64,000 bases of DNA from JASLZO01 sp965247995 (GTDB taxonomy: Bacteria > Chloroflexota > Dehalococcoidia > UBA6926). This document shows positions 49,136-57,717 of this stretch, in pieces (positions within the stretch are counted from its first letter, which is position 1; the number at the start of each line of letters is the position of its first letter). The notes beneath the pieces are model-generated. The model searched no databases and was not told the origin of the DNA. It worked only from the letters and a program-made list of their open reading frames with translations. Location: contig OZ252041.1 in the NCBI GenBank assembly GCA_965247995.1, positions 1,488,001 through 1,552,000 on the forward strand, written 5' to 3'. The position numbers were made by a program, and so were the translations under genes.

Positions 49136-51511
49136 ATGAGCAGCGGCGCGGCCCAACAGCCGTCAGGAACTGGGGCTCTCGACGGGATACGCGTCGTCGA
49201 TGTCACAGCATCGCTCTCCGGCGCGTATGCGACTCGACTCCTCGCAGACCTAGGCGCATCCGTCTTTCGCGTACCGAACACACGCGCACTCTCGCGCCGG
49301 CTTCAGTCGCGCGAGGTTGCGGACTGGATACCCGGACTCCACCACGTAATCAATGCCCGGAAAGAACTGATCACGTTCACCGTTGGTACTCCGGACGATG
49401 CCGCACTCCGCGAGCTTGTGTGGTCTTGTGACGTGGTGGTCGAGGATGTCGGACTCTTCGACGGTTCGTCCTCCCTGCTGTCGTGGGCGGAAGCGAGGGA
49501 ACGAAACCCGGGGATCGTGGCCGTGACCGTTACGCCGTTCGGTTCCACAGGACCGTACGCGGAACGACCATCGAGTGACCTCACGCAGTGGGCACTCTCG
49601 GGCCTCGCCTGGGCCTCGCCTGGGGTTCCTGACACGGCGGCCGACCTGGAGAATGAACCGCCGCTTGCGCCGACCGGCGTGTCGGTGCCCAGCATCGTCG
49701 CTGGAACGGTTACCGCCGCCGCGGTGCTGGCGACGCTCGCGTCCAAGGATCAGAACGCCCGCCGGGTAGAGGTGTCCGAGTTGGAAGCGCTTGTGGCGCT
49801 CAACTACCACCCGATCGCGCAGTTCGAATACCTGGGACGGATGTGGCCCCGCGGCCCAAACATCATTGCCCGGCAACCAAACTGCTACATCCCGTGCGGG
49901 GATGGCTGGCTCGTCCTGGTCGCGATGTCTCCCCGGCACTGGGGCGCCCTGGTCGAGGCGATGGGCAGCCCGGATTGGGCTGCCGGAGAGGCGTTTGTGG
50001 ACGCACCAACCCGTGCGGCGAACTGGGATGCGCTCGAATCCCTGATCATCGAATGGACGACTGGGCGGACAGGCCGCGAGATCACCCGGGACCTCCAGTC
50101 GCGCGGGCTCCCTGTTTATTGGTCTGCGACACTTGCCGAGGCCATGAATTCCCACCAAGTCGCAGCACGGGGATTCTTGCGTAGCGTGTCATCAAGTGAC
50201 CGAAACCCAGCTGCTTATCCCGGACTCCCCTTCATCACGACTCAACCCGAGGCATCTAGACCACGAACGGCACTGGGCCAACCCGGTCCCCGGGACCCTC
50301 GGCTCCCACTGGAGGGCGTCCGGGTCTTGGACTTTGGCCAGTACATCGCCGTCCCCTTCGCTGCCAAGTGGTTGGCCGCGTTGGGCGCCGACGTGACCCA
50401 GGTGGAAAGCCGGCAGAATCCGTTCGATTACCGGACGACCCCACCGTTTGCAGATGGCATCGGGGGGTTGAACCGGGCGGCGGGGTACAACGTGCTCAAC
50501 GCTGGGAAACGCAGCATCGCGCTCAACCTTCGGACCGAAGAGGGACGCGACATTGCAGCCCGGCTCGCCGCATCGAGCGATGTGGTGATGGAGAACTTCT
50601 CAACCGGAGCAATGGGCGCTTGGGGTTTGGGATACGACGCACTCAGCGCGAGCAACCCCGCCCTGGTCTACGTTTCGGTCGGCGCGTTCGGCCGGACAGG
50701 CCCGCTGAAAGCGTACGGCGGTCTGCACAGCATCGTGAACGCGTTCTGCGGCCTCGCGGACGTCACCGGGTACGCGGACGGGCACCCGCGCATACTCGGT
50801 TCCTATTTTCCAGACGTCGTGACAGGGACTTACGCCGTCCTCGCAACGCTGGCTGCTCTGCATGAGCGGGAGCGGGCTGGCATGGGGCAGTACATTGATC
50901 TCGCGATGACTGAATGCCTCATGACGCTACTTATGGAACCGATTCTGCGTTTGTCCCGAGACGGGGAGACACCAGTGCGTGACGGAAACCACCATCCACT
51001 TCATGCCCCGCATAACGTCTACGCGTGCGAGGGGGTCGACCAGTGGATAGCCGTTTCGGTCCTAACGGACGATCACTGGAGGGGCCTCTGTCGCGCACTC
51101 GGCTGCAACGAATGGGCCGCCGACGCACGGTTGGCGTCTCAATCAGGACGAAAGGCGTTTGAACGGCAACTCGATGAGGCGATCGCCGATTGGGCCGCGC
51201 AACGATCGAAGCGTGAGGCGGCGGACCTGCTCCTGCGAGAGGGAGTGCCGGCGGCGCCCGTACTTGACCCCAGCGAGATAGTCGCAGACGAGCACCTCCG
51301 TACCGCCCGAGCGTTCATCTCCGAGTTCGAACACCCGGAGGTCGGGCCGAGAGCCGGTGCGGGTATCCCGTGGAGGATTGACGGGATGGAGACGGGCAGA
51401 AGATTGGCGGCGCCATTGGTCGGTCAGTACACATCGGAGATACTGCGCGAGCGGCTGGACCTCTCGAACGATGAGATCTCCCGACTGGACGCCGCCGGGG
51501 TGTTCAACTGA
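49136..51511 (+). CDS. Fused double-domain CaiB/BaiF CoA-transferase, second copy
   Basis: The 791-residue protein (ATG at 49136) is again a tandem of two CaiB modules. The first keeps a candidate catalytic Asp at position 148 in RPSSDLTQWALSG; the second reads AYGGLHSIVNAFCG with no Asp. The layout therefore matches the protein encoded at 39573, but the sequences have diverged considerably, so it is a paralogue with a possibly different acid substrate. Its TGA overlaps the ATG of the next gene (TGATG), which couples it to the DsbA-like lipoprotein gene. It follows an ABC exporter. Confidence 0.87.
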   Translation: MSSGAAQQPSGTGALDGIRVVDVTASLSGAYATRLLADLGASVFRVPNTRALSRRLQSREVADWIPGLHHVINARKELITFTVGTPDDAALRELVWSCDVVVEDVGLFDGSSSLLSWAEARERNPGIVAVTVTPFGSTGPYAERPSSDLTQWALSGLAWASPGVPDTAADLENEPPLAPTGVSVPSIVAGTVTAAAVLATLASKDQNARRVEVSELEALVALNYHPIAQFEYLGRMWPRGPNIIARQPNCYIPCGDGWLVLVAMSPRHWGALVEAMGSPDWAAGEAFVDAPTRAANWDALESLIIEWTTGRTGREITRDLQSRGLPVYWSATLAEAMNSHQVAARGFLRSVSSSDRNPAAYPGLPFITTQPEASRPRTALGQPGPRDPRLPLEGVRVLDFGQYIAVPFAAKWLAALGADVTQVESRQNPFDYRTTPPFADGIGGLNRAAGYNVLNAGKRSIALNLRTEEGRDIAARLAASSDVVMENFSTGAMGAWGLGYDALSASNPALVYVSVGAFGRTGPLKAYGGLHSIVNAFCGLADVTGYADGHPRILGSYFPDVVTGTYAVLATLAALHERERAGMGQYIDLAMTECLMTLLMEPILRLSRDGETPVRDGNHHPLHAPHNVYACEGVDQWIAVSVLTDDHWRGLCRALGCNEWAADARLASQSGRKAFERQLDEAIADWAAQRSKREAADLLLREGVPAAPVLDPSEIVADEHLRTARAFISEFEHPEVGPRAGAGIPWRIDGMETGRRLAAPLVGQYTSEILRERLDLSNDEISRLDAAGVFN

Positions 51512-52323
51512 TGGCCACTAGGAGGCAGTTGATTCCGATCGCGATAGCGAGTTTGCTGGCACTACTACTCGCGGCGGGGTGTACGAATCACGTTGGGCCG
51601 CTGCCTACGCCGACTGTCCCGAGCTCCGCGAGGGCGCCCGGTGCAACATCCGTGAGCACCGTCGAAATGGAACCGACCAGGGCGCTCGAACCGACCCCCA
51701 CGCCGGAAGCTCGAGCAACCCCTGCATCGGCAGGCGACGTGAGCATCGCGACAGTCGCGACGGCGGAACCGGCCGCGGTCGGCGGCGGATCGAACGACAC
51801 ATTCCACTTCAGAGGGCCAGCGGACGCGGCGGTGACCGTCGCGGAATTTGCCGACTTCCAATGACCTTTCTGCCGCGAATTCGCCCTCGGGCCAGGGCGA
51901 CGGATCATCAACGAGTACGCGGACCCCGGACGCGTGCGGTTTATCTTCCTTCACCTTCCGGTCCTCGGCGAGGAGTCCGTGCGCGCGGCCGAAGCAACTG
52001 AGTGCGCTGGCGAACAGGACCGGTTCTGGGAGTACCACGATGCACTGTTCGAGAACTCAGGCGGCGAGAGCGGCGAGACCTTCGCAGATGCCAACCTCGT
52101 CCGGTTCGCTTCCGATCTCAGCCTGGATATACCCGCGTTCCAGGATTGCTTGGACAGCCGGCGGTATCTGGAACGGATTGGCGTGCACCGGCAGCTGGCG
52201 CGGTCGATCAACATCACCGCCACGCCCTCGGTGATCGTCGAGAACCAGGTCATGTCCGGGCTCCGCGACTACACGGAATATCAACAGCAAATAGACCTCG
52301 CACTCACGAACCGGTCCCAGTAG
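51511..52323 (+). CDS. DsbA/Thioredoxin_4-like lipoprotein, candidate selenoprotein (in-frame TGA at 51862-51864)
   Basis: The frame from the ATG at 51511 encodes a lipoprotein signal (LLALLLAAGC) and a Pro/Ala/Thr-rich linker. The thioredoxin domain then enters at VTVAEFADFQ, meets TGA at codon 118 and continues in frame PFCREFA. The rest of a DsbA-like fold follows: ESVRAAEATECAGEQDRFWEYHDALF, and a cis-Pro loop ITATPSVIV. Relatives have CPFC or similar at this site, so the TGA replaces the first redox Cys, giving U118-P-F-C121. A SECIS-like hairpin lies 16 bases downstream. The alternative is a nonsense mutation or read error. Confidence 0.7.
51881..51900 (+). promoter_or_regulatory. SECIS-like hairpin downstream of the in-frame TGA
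   Basis: TCGCCCT (51881-51887) and AGGGCGA (51894-51900) form a perfect 7-bp stem with the 6-base loop CGGGCC. The loop begins 23 bases after the TGA, and its second base is G. These fit the general rules for bacterial SECIS elements (short stem, small loop with an early G, loop about 16-37 bases from the TGA). GC-rich coding DNA can form such hairpins by chance, so this is supporting evidence only. Confidence 0.5.
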
Positions 52324-52392
52324 CCATCCGGCTACGTGCTAGCATGAGCGGCCGTTTGCCCCTGTCTTCATCTCTCCCCTAAAGGCCCCATC

Positions 52393-53733
52393 ATGAGTTC
52401 TGGTGCTCCCTTCGCGTCCGGTCCTGCGAGACGCGTCTTCTTCGGATGGTGGATTGTTGCCGGCTCCTTTGTGATTCAGGCCCTGAGTGGGGCGCTCCTC
52501 TTCCAGTCTTTTGGGGCGTACGTCGTGTACCTGCAGCGAGACTTCGGGTGGAGTTACGCAGCCATAGCTGGCGCGTTTTCCCTGTCGCGGGTTGAGAGCG
52601 GCATGCTCGGGCCCTTCCAGGGTTGGCTCATCGACCGTTTTGGGAGCCGTACGATCCTTCAAATCGGCCTCGTGATGTTCGCGGTGGGCTTCTTCCTCTT
52701 CAGCCGCATCGACGCCCTTTGGCAGTTCTACGGCGTGTATCTGCTGCTGTCGGTCGGGTCGAGTCTTGGTGGATTCTTGACGGTCACGGCCGCACTGGCG
52801 AACTGGTTCCAACGGCGTCGTGCGACGGCAATGGGCCTCTCATCGACTGGATGGGGGATCGGGGGTCTGATGGTGCCCCTGGTCGCGCTTTCGCTGGGCG
52901 TCTTCGGGTGGCGTGAGACCGCTGTCGTTTCGGGCGTCCTTGTGCTCGCGATTGGACTACCACTATCGGTGTTGATCCGGCACGCACCGGAACCATACGG
53001 CCTTCTGCCAGACGGGCGAAAGCCGCGGGACGAGTCGATCGATTACGCCCAGGACGGGATACCAAGCGAGGACGAGGACGACCGGAGCTTCACCGTACGC
53101 CAGACGTTAAGGACGCGCGCGTTCTGGCTCGTCTCGGCGGGTCATGCATCGGCGATGTTCGCTGTATCGACCGTCAGCTTCCTCCTTATTCCACACCTTG
53201 CAGAGAATCTCGACTTCTCCGTCCAACGGGCCGGATTGATCGTTGCGGTGCTGACTACGCTGTCGACGCTTGGACAAGCAACGACCGGGTTCCTGGGCGA
53301 CAGGATTGACAAGCGGCTGATCATCGTCGCCGCGATGGTCGGGCACACGCTCGCAATGCTGGTATTGGTGATGGCGACTGGGACGGCGATGGTGCTTGTG
53401 TTCGCGGCGCTCCATGGCCTCTCGTGGGGGTTCCGCGGACCCCTGATGACCGCGATCCGCGCTGACTACTTTGGCCGAGCATCCTTTGCGACGATCATGG
53501 GGTTCTCATCCATGGTCGTCCAAATTGGCACGGTGTCGGGGCCGTTGCTCGGGGGGTTCATCGGAGACCTTTATGACGGCGATTTTCGGCCGGCGTTTGG
53601 AATCATCGCAGTCTTCACCGCACTTGGTGCGGTGTTCTTCGCCCTGGCGAAACCGCCCGTACACCCGGACGATCGCGAGGCTGTCCCCGACCAGACCGGG
53701 AAGCCGGAGGCCGAGCGCGTCGCGGTCATCTAG
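52393..53733 (+). CDS. MFS transporter (monocarboxylate/oxalate-formate type)
   Basis: The 446-residue protein has twelve membrane helices in two halves separated by a charged loop (PEPYGLLPDGRKPRDESIDY, about residues 195-215). The first part, FFGWWIVAGSFVIQALSGAL, is typical of the oxalate/formate antiporter and monocarboxylate branch, as is LSSTGWGIGGLMVPLVA. It probably moves an organic acid across the inner membrane. It is near two CoA-transferase genes and might feed them, but this is inference. The ATG at 52393 is used. Confidence 0.93.
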   Translation: MSSGAPFASGPARRVFFGWWIVAGSFVIQALSGALLFQSFGAYVVYLQRDFGWSYAAIAGAFSLSRVESGMLGPFQGWLIDRFGSRTILQIGLVMFAVGFFLFSRIDALWQFYGVYLLLSVGSSLGGFLTVTAALANWFQRRRATAMGLSSTGWGIGGLMVPLVALSLGVFGWRETAVVSGVLVLAIGLPLSVLIRHAPEPYGLLPDGRKPRDESIDYAQDGIPSEDEDDRSFTVRQTLRTRAFWLVSAGHASAMFAVSTVSFLLIPHLAENLDFSVQRAGLIVAVLTTLSTLGQATTGFLGDRIDKRLIIVAAMVGHTLAMLVLVMATGTAMVLVFAALHGLSWGFRGPLMTAIRADYFGRASFATIMGFSSMVVQIGTVSGPLLGGFIGDLYDGDFRPAFGIIAVFTALGAVFFALAKPPVHPDDREAVPDQTGKPEAERVAVI

Positions 53734-53770
53734 CGTCGGCGCCGATATCTGATCACTCCCGAAGCAACAC

Positions 53771-54433
53771 GTGGCTGACCTATTTGGGTTCAGCGTCCCG
53801 ACGATCTTTGCAACGTCGTTCGTGGTGGCCTTGAGCGGTGCGGCGGTCCCCGGGCCGGTGTTGGCCGTGGTGATAGGGGAGACGGTGCGCCGCGGGTTCT
53901 GGGCTGGACCAGCGATCGTCCTCGGCCACGGGTTGCTCGAGTTGCTTGCAGTAGCGTTGGTCGCAGTGGGGGTAGCGGCGATCGACCCTGGAGGCGGGGC
54001 CGTGGCGGTGATTAGCGTTCTCGGTGCGGTGGTATTGGTCTGGGTCGCTCTTGGCCTGTATCGGACCGCTCACGCGGCAGGAGGACTTGGTGTCGCGGCC
54101 GACCGCGTCGATCCGCGCGGACACGTGGGCGGACTCGTTGTCGCTGGGGCAATCGTGAGTGTGGCGAACCCGTACTGGAGTCTCTAGTGGCTGACCGTTG
54201 GTGCAACCTACGTGCTTTGGTCAATGGAAGCCGCGGCCGTTGGGTTAGCCAGTTTCTACGTAGGGCACGTCCTCGGTGATTTGGTGTGGTACTCGGGCGT
54301 CTCCGGTCTCGTATCACGGGGTCGACGGTATCTGAACACCCGCGTGCTCAGCGCAGTGCTGACGGGATGCGCCGCGTTCCTGGTCGCTCTGGCGATCGCG
54401 TTCCTCGTGGGAGCGGTCAGGACGTTCGCCTAA
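53771..54433 (+). pseudogene. LysE family transporter gene interrupted by an in-frame TAG
   Basis: The frame begins at a GTG (53771) with FVVALSGAAVPGPVLAVVIGETVRRG, the N-terminus of LysE/RhtB exporters, and runs to NPYWSL, where a TAG (54185-54187) stops it. It continues in the same frame with WLTVGATYVLWS and two more helices to 54433. Relatives carry NPYWxLWW at this point, so the TAG most likely replaces the first Trp of the pair (TGG to TAG, one base). The whole is about 220 codons, normal LysE length. It is probably a recent pseudogene or an assembly error. Confidence 0.75.
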
Positions 54434-54517
54434 GCGGGTGCGATTGCGACTCAGGCGCTGTGAAAGGCGGTACCATATGCGTACATCGTGAAACGCGGCA
54501 CGAACGAGGAGGTATAG

Positions 54518-56839
54518 GTGGTTCAGCTTGCCGACCAAGCGACCATGAACCTGCGGATCGACGGCCGGGAAATCACGGCCTCGAGGGGCGCCACCATTCT
54601 CGAGGCTGCTAACGCGAACGGCATTTACATCCCCACGCTCTGCTACGACGAACGGATCAAAGCGTACGGCGCGTGTCGGATGTGCCTCGTGGTACAGGCC
54701 GGCCGGCCGGGAATGCCCGCATCGTGCGTTACGCCCGCTGCTCCCGACGCTTCGTATCGCACGAATACCGACGAGATTCTCGAGATCCGCCGCTCGGTTC
54801 TCAATCTCCTCATGTCCGAGCACCCGCACGGATGCTTGACCTGTGACCGCATCGTGCATTGTGGGCCGAACGACATCTGCCTGCGGAACGTGTCGGTGAC
54901 CGACCGGTGCGTGGTGTGTCCCCAGAACCAGCGGTGTGAGCTTCAAGCGGCGGTCGAGATCACGGGTGTGACCGAAACGCTGCTCCCATATACATACCGA
55001 GAACTCCCGATTCGGACCGAAGACCCATACATCGATCGGGACTACAACCTGTGCATCGCGTGCGCCCGTTGTGTCCGTATTTGCGATGAAGTCATCGGCG
55101 CCGAGGCCATCAGCATGGTCGACCGGGGAGACCGGATTCTGCCGGGAACCCCGAACGATGTCCCACTCTCAGACCCGCTCAGTGGTTGCATCTTCTGCGG
55201 CGCGTGCGTCGATGCCTGCCCGGTCGGCGCGTTGACCGAGAAAGAGAACAAGTGGGCCGGCCTCCCGGACCAAACGGTCAAGACCGTCTGCACGGAGTGC
55301 GAGGTCGGCTGCCAACTCAGCGTGGAGATGAAAGCCGGAAGCGTGGTCCGCGTCATCGCCGACACCGAGGGTGGAGCGAACACAGGGCTGGCGTGCGTGC
55401 GCGGGAAGTTCCAGCTAACCGACGCAGCGCGCCGCGGGGGTCGGTTGCTCCACCCACACGTTCGGAGCTCCGATAGCACGCTTGCGGAGGCCACGCTCGA
55501 GACGGCTATTGCGGCCGCCGTCGAGGGGTTCCAGAACCGACGAGCGGACGCCTTCGCGCTCGTGGCTTCCACGAACGGATCGAACGAAGACTCCTACGTC
55601 TTGGCGAAGTTCGCGCGGCAAGCGATGGGCTCTCAGCGCGTCGCCGTGACAACTGCTGCGCCGTCGAGGGCACAGTCGGAGCTACAAGACGTGTTCGGAC
55701 TCGGAGCGTCGACGAATCCGCTTGGCGATATCGCCGGGTCGAAGGCCATCGTGCTCGTCGGTGGGGACATCGAAGCTACCCATCCAGTCGCAGCCTTCCA
55801 GGTGCACAAGGCGGTGAACTACGAGGATGCCAACCTGATCGGGATTGGTCCTGACCAGTACATAGAGTTGGGCCGCGCCGCCAGCCTGTGGCTCCGCTGT
55901 TCACCCGGGTCCGAGCCAGCCGTCTTGAACGGGTTGATGGCGATAATGATGCAGGAGGGCCTACTCGCGGAGCACGACAGCGACGATCGGTCCGACGGTC
56001 TGAACGACCTACTGGCGACGCTGAGGGACCTGGACGTTCCCGCGACGGCGGGCGCTGCAGGGGTCGACGTCGAAAGTCTGCGGCGGGCGGCCCGTGTGAT
56101 CTCAGACGCAGCCGGCCGCACGTCGTTCATCCATGCACCTCGCGAGGAAGGCCCGGATGGGACGACGCGCACGCTTGCACAGCTTGCGTACATTGCCGGG
56201 AACATCGGTCACGAGCGGAGCGGGCTTCACGTCCTGCCTTTAGGTGACGGAAACGCCCAAGGGGCTGCGGACGTGGGGTTGGCAACCGGTCGCGATGGCG
56301 GACTGCGCAGCGTGATCGAGGCGATCGAAGCAGGCGCGGTCAAAGCGGTGTACTGGAAGGGAGGCCTCCCCGATTCGGTGATCGTCTCGGGAGACCGGCT
56401 CCGCGGTGCGCTGGCACAATTGGACTTCCTCTTGTACCAAGGGACCGAGCTGAACGAGGTTATGGCTGACCAAGCGGATGTCGTGATCCCGGAAGCCGTA
56501 GCGACTGAGTACGACGGCACCTACACGAGCGCGGAACGGCGGGTGCAGCGCGCCCGTCCGGTCATGCCGTCGCAACCGGAGGTCCAACCCGCGTGGGGCA
56601 CTGCGTCGTCGATCGCGCGGGGAATCGGGGCGGACGGGTTTGACTACGGGAGCGCCGAGCGCGTGTTCGCTGAGATCACTGATCGAATAGACCACTACGC
56701 CGGTCTCTCGTATGACGTGTTGGACGAGGGTCCCACAGGCCCGATGTGGCCGCTAGCGGGAGATGAGGTGCTCTATCGGGAGCGGTTCGCGCACGCCGAT
56801 GGAAACGCCCGTTTGATGGCAGCGGTGACCGGCGGGTAG
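54518..56839 (+). CDS. NuoG/FdhA-like multi-cluster oxidoreductase subunit without a molybdenum ligand
   Basis: The 773-residue protein (GTG at 54518, GAGGAGGT upstream) has an N-terminal [2Fe-2S] domain (CYDERIKAYGACRMC), a His/Cys G-type domain expanded by a second Cys set (HPHGCLTCDRIVHC and CVVCPQNQRCELQ), two [4Fe-4S] motifs (CIACARC, CIFCGACVDAC) and a molybdopterin-type domain starting CTECEVGC. After CVRGKF the stretch with the Sec/Cys ligand of formate dehydrogenases has none, as in NuoG. It could complete a NADH-linked complex with the NuoE/NuoF-like subunits at 32839-35054. Confidence 0.88.
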   Translation: MVQLADQATMNLRIDGREITASRGATILEAANANGIYIPTLCYDERIKAYGACRMCLVVQAGRPGMPASCVTPAAPDASYRTNTDEILEIRRSVLNLLMSEHPHGCLTCDRIVHCGPNDICLRNVSVTDRCVVCPQNQRCELQAAVEITGVTETLLPYTYRELPIRTEDPYIDRDYNLCIACARCVRICDEVIGAEAISMVDRGDRILPGTPNDVPLSDPLSGCIFCGACVDACPVGALTEKENKWAGLPDQTVKTVCTECEVGCQLSVEMKAGSVVRVIADTEGGANTGLACVRGKFQLTDAARRGGRLLHPHVRSSDSTLAEATLETAIAAAVEGFQNRRADAFALVASTNGSNEDSYVLAKFARQAMGSQRVAVTTAAPSRAQSELQDVFGLGASTNPLGDIAGSKAIVLVGGDIEATHPVAAFQVHKAVNYEDANLIGIGPDQYIELGRAASLWLRCSPGSEPAVLNGLMAIMMQEGLLAEHDSDDRSDGLNDLLATLRDLDVPATAGAAGVDVESLRRAARVISDAAGRTSFIHAPREEGPDGTTRTLAQLAYIAGNIGHERSGLHVLPLGDGNAQGAADVGLATGRDGGLRSVIEAIEAGAVKAVYWKGGLPDSVIVSGDRLRGALAQLDFLLYQGTELNEVMADQADVVIPEAVATEYDGTYTSAERRVQRARPVMPSQPEVQPAWGTASSIARGIGADGFDYGSAERVFAEITDRIDHYAGLSYDVLDEGPTGPMWPLAGDEVLYRERFAHADGNARLMAAVTGG

Positions 56840-56856
56840 CACCTCCTCGGTCGGGG

Positions 56857-56871
56857 ATGCTCGCCGAGCAT
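56857..56871. terminator. Small hairpin after the NuoG-like gene
   Basis: ATGCTC-GCC-GAGCAT is a perfect 6-bp stem 18 bases after the stop of the NuoG-like gene, in the 277-base gap before the convergent tag gene. The rest of the gap (to 57116) shows no convincing gene, tRNA or repeat. Confidence 0.4.
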
Positions 56872-57116
56872 GCGATGTCCGAGTCGGCGACGGCGAATCA
56901 GTGGTGCTGATAGATCCGCGTGTCAGGCTTGAACGCGGGCCACGCGAACACAGAAGTGGTTGCCTCGAACAATCGGAGTGAGGCTACCACCAGCGCTGCA
57001 ACCCATCGTTCCTCACTCTCCCCGTGCACGGTCCAGGGATCCTGGCGTGCCGAACCGTCGTTACCCGATTGAGCGCCGTCTTGCCGGCGCACTGGTTACG
57101 CTCTGTGCCAGCGGCC

Positions 57117-57710
57117 CTAACCGGGGGACTGGGGTGCCCGAAAGCAGCCGTCGCCGTGGTCGTTCACCATGCCGGTGGCCTGCATGTGCGCGTAACAGAT
57201 CGTCGACCCAACGAACTTGAAGCCGCGCCCGCGCAGGTCCTTCGACATGGCGTCGGACTCAGGTGACGTTGCTGGGAGGTCCCGCCAACTCTGGACGCCG
57301 TTGGGGTTCCGAAGTGTCTTGCATCCGGTGAATTGCCAGATATACCGATCGAACGTGCCGAACTCCCGTTGTACCTCCAGAAAACAACGGGCGTTGATGA
57401 TTGCTGAAGCGACCTTTAGCCGGTTCCGAACGATACGAGAGTCGGCGAGCAACCGAGCGGTCTCAGTATCGCCATACCGCGCTATTACCTTCGGGTCGAA
57501 ACCGTCGAACGCCTCACGGAACGCCTCACGCTTGTGAAGGATCGTCCTCCACGATAGCCCCGCCTGAAAGCCCTCCAGTAGGAGGAACTCGAACAGCCTC
57601 CGATCGTCATGGACGGGTTGCCCCCACTCATCGTCGTGGTAGCGCAACATGAGCGGATCCGAATCATCATCGGGCCAACACCGCGTGATCACGTCGGATC
57701 CTTGCTTCAT
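57117..57710 (-). CDS. tag: DNA-3-methyladenine glycosylase I
   Basis: Tag removes 3-methyladenine from alkylated DNA. The 197-residue protein has the zinc-binding RCWP near the N-terminus, YHDDEWGQPVHDDRRLFEFL, the active-site LLEGFQAGLSWRTILHKREAF, and the late GFKFVGSTICYAHMQATGMVNDH, all characteristic of the family. It follows recQ by 7 bases in the same direction, so both are probably one transcript. The ATG at 57710 is used. Confidence 0.95.
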   Translation of the reverse strand: MKQGSDVITRCWPDDDSDPLMLRYHDDEWGQPVHDDRRLFEFLLLEGFQAGLSWRTILHKREAFREAFDGFDPKVIARYGDTETARLLADSRIVRNRLKVASAIINARCFLEVQREFGTFDRYIWQFTGCKTLRNPNGVQSWRDLPATSPESDAMSKDLRGRGFKFVGSTICYAHMQATGMVNDHGDGCFRAPQSPG

Positions 57711-57717
57711 ACCGCGA

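Noticed and set aside
51934..52323. A separate short gene starting after the TGA in the DsbA-like locus
   Set aside because: Starting there would remove the redox motif and first strand of the thioredoxin fold, and the region between the TGA and this start (PFCREFA onward) is conserved protein.
36267..54187. Reassignment of TAG (for example to pyrrolysine or another amino acid)
   Set aside because: TAG ends tsaD, groL, the SucCD-neighbouring genes and others, and the two in-frame TAGs are at unrelated sites, one of them at a conserved Trp. Mutation or error is simpler.
56872..57116. Possible small gene or tRNA between the NuoG-like and tag genes
   Set aside because: No cloverleaf with a T-loop could be found by eye, and the short open frames there lack ribosome sites and recognisable features.
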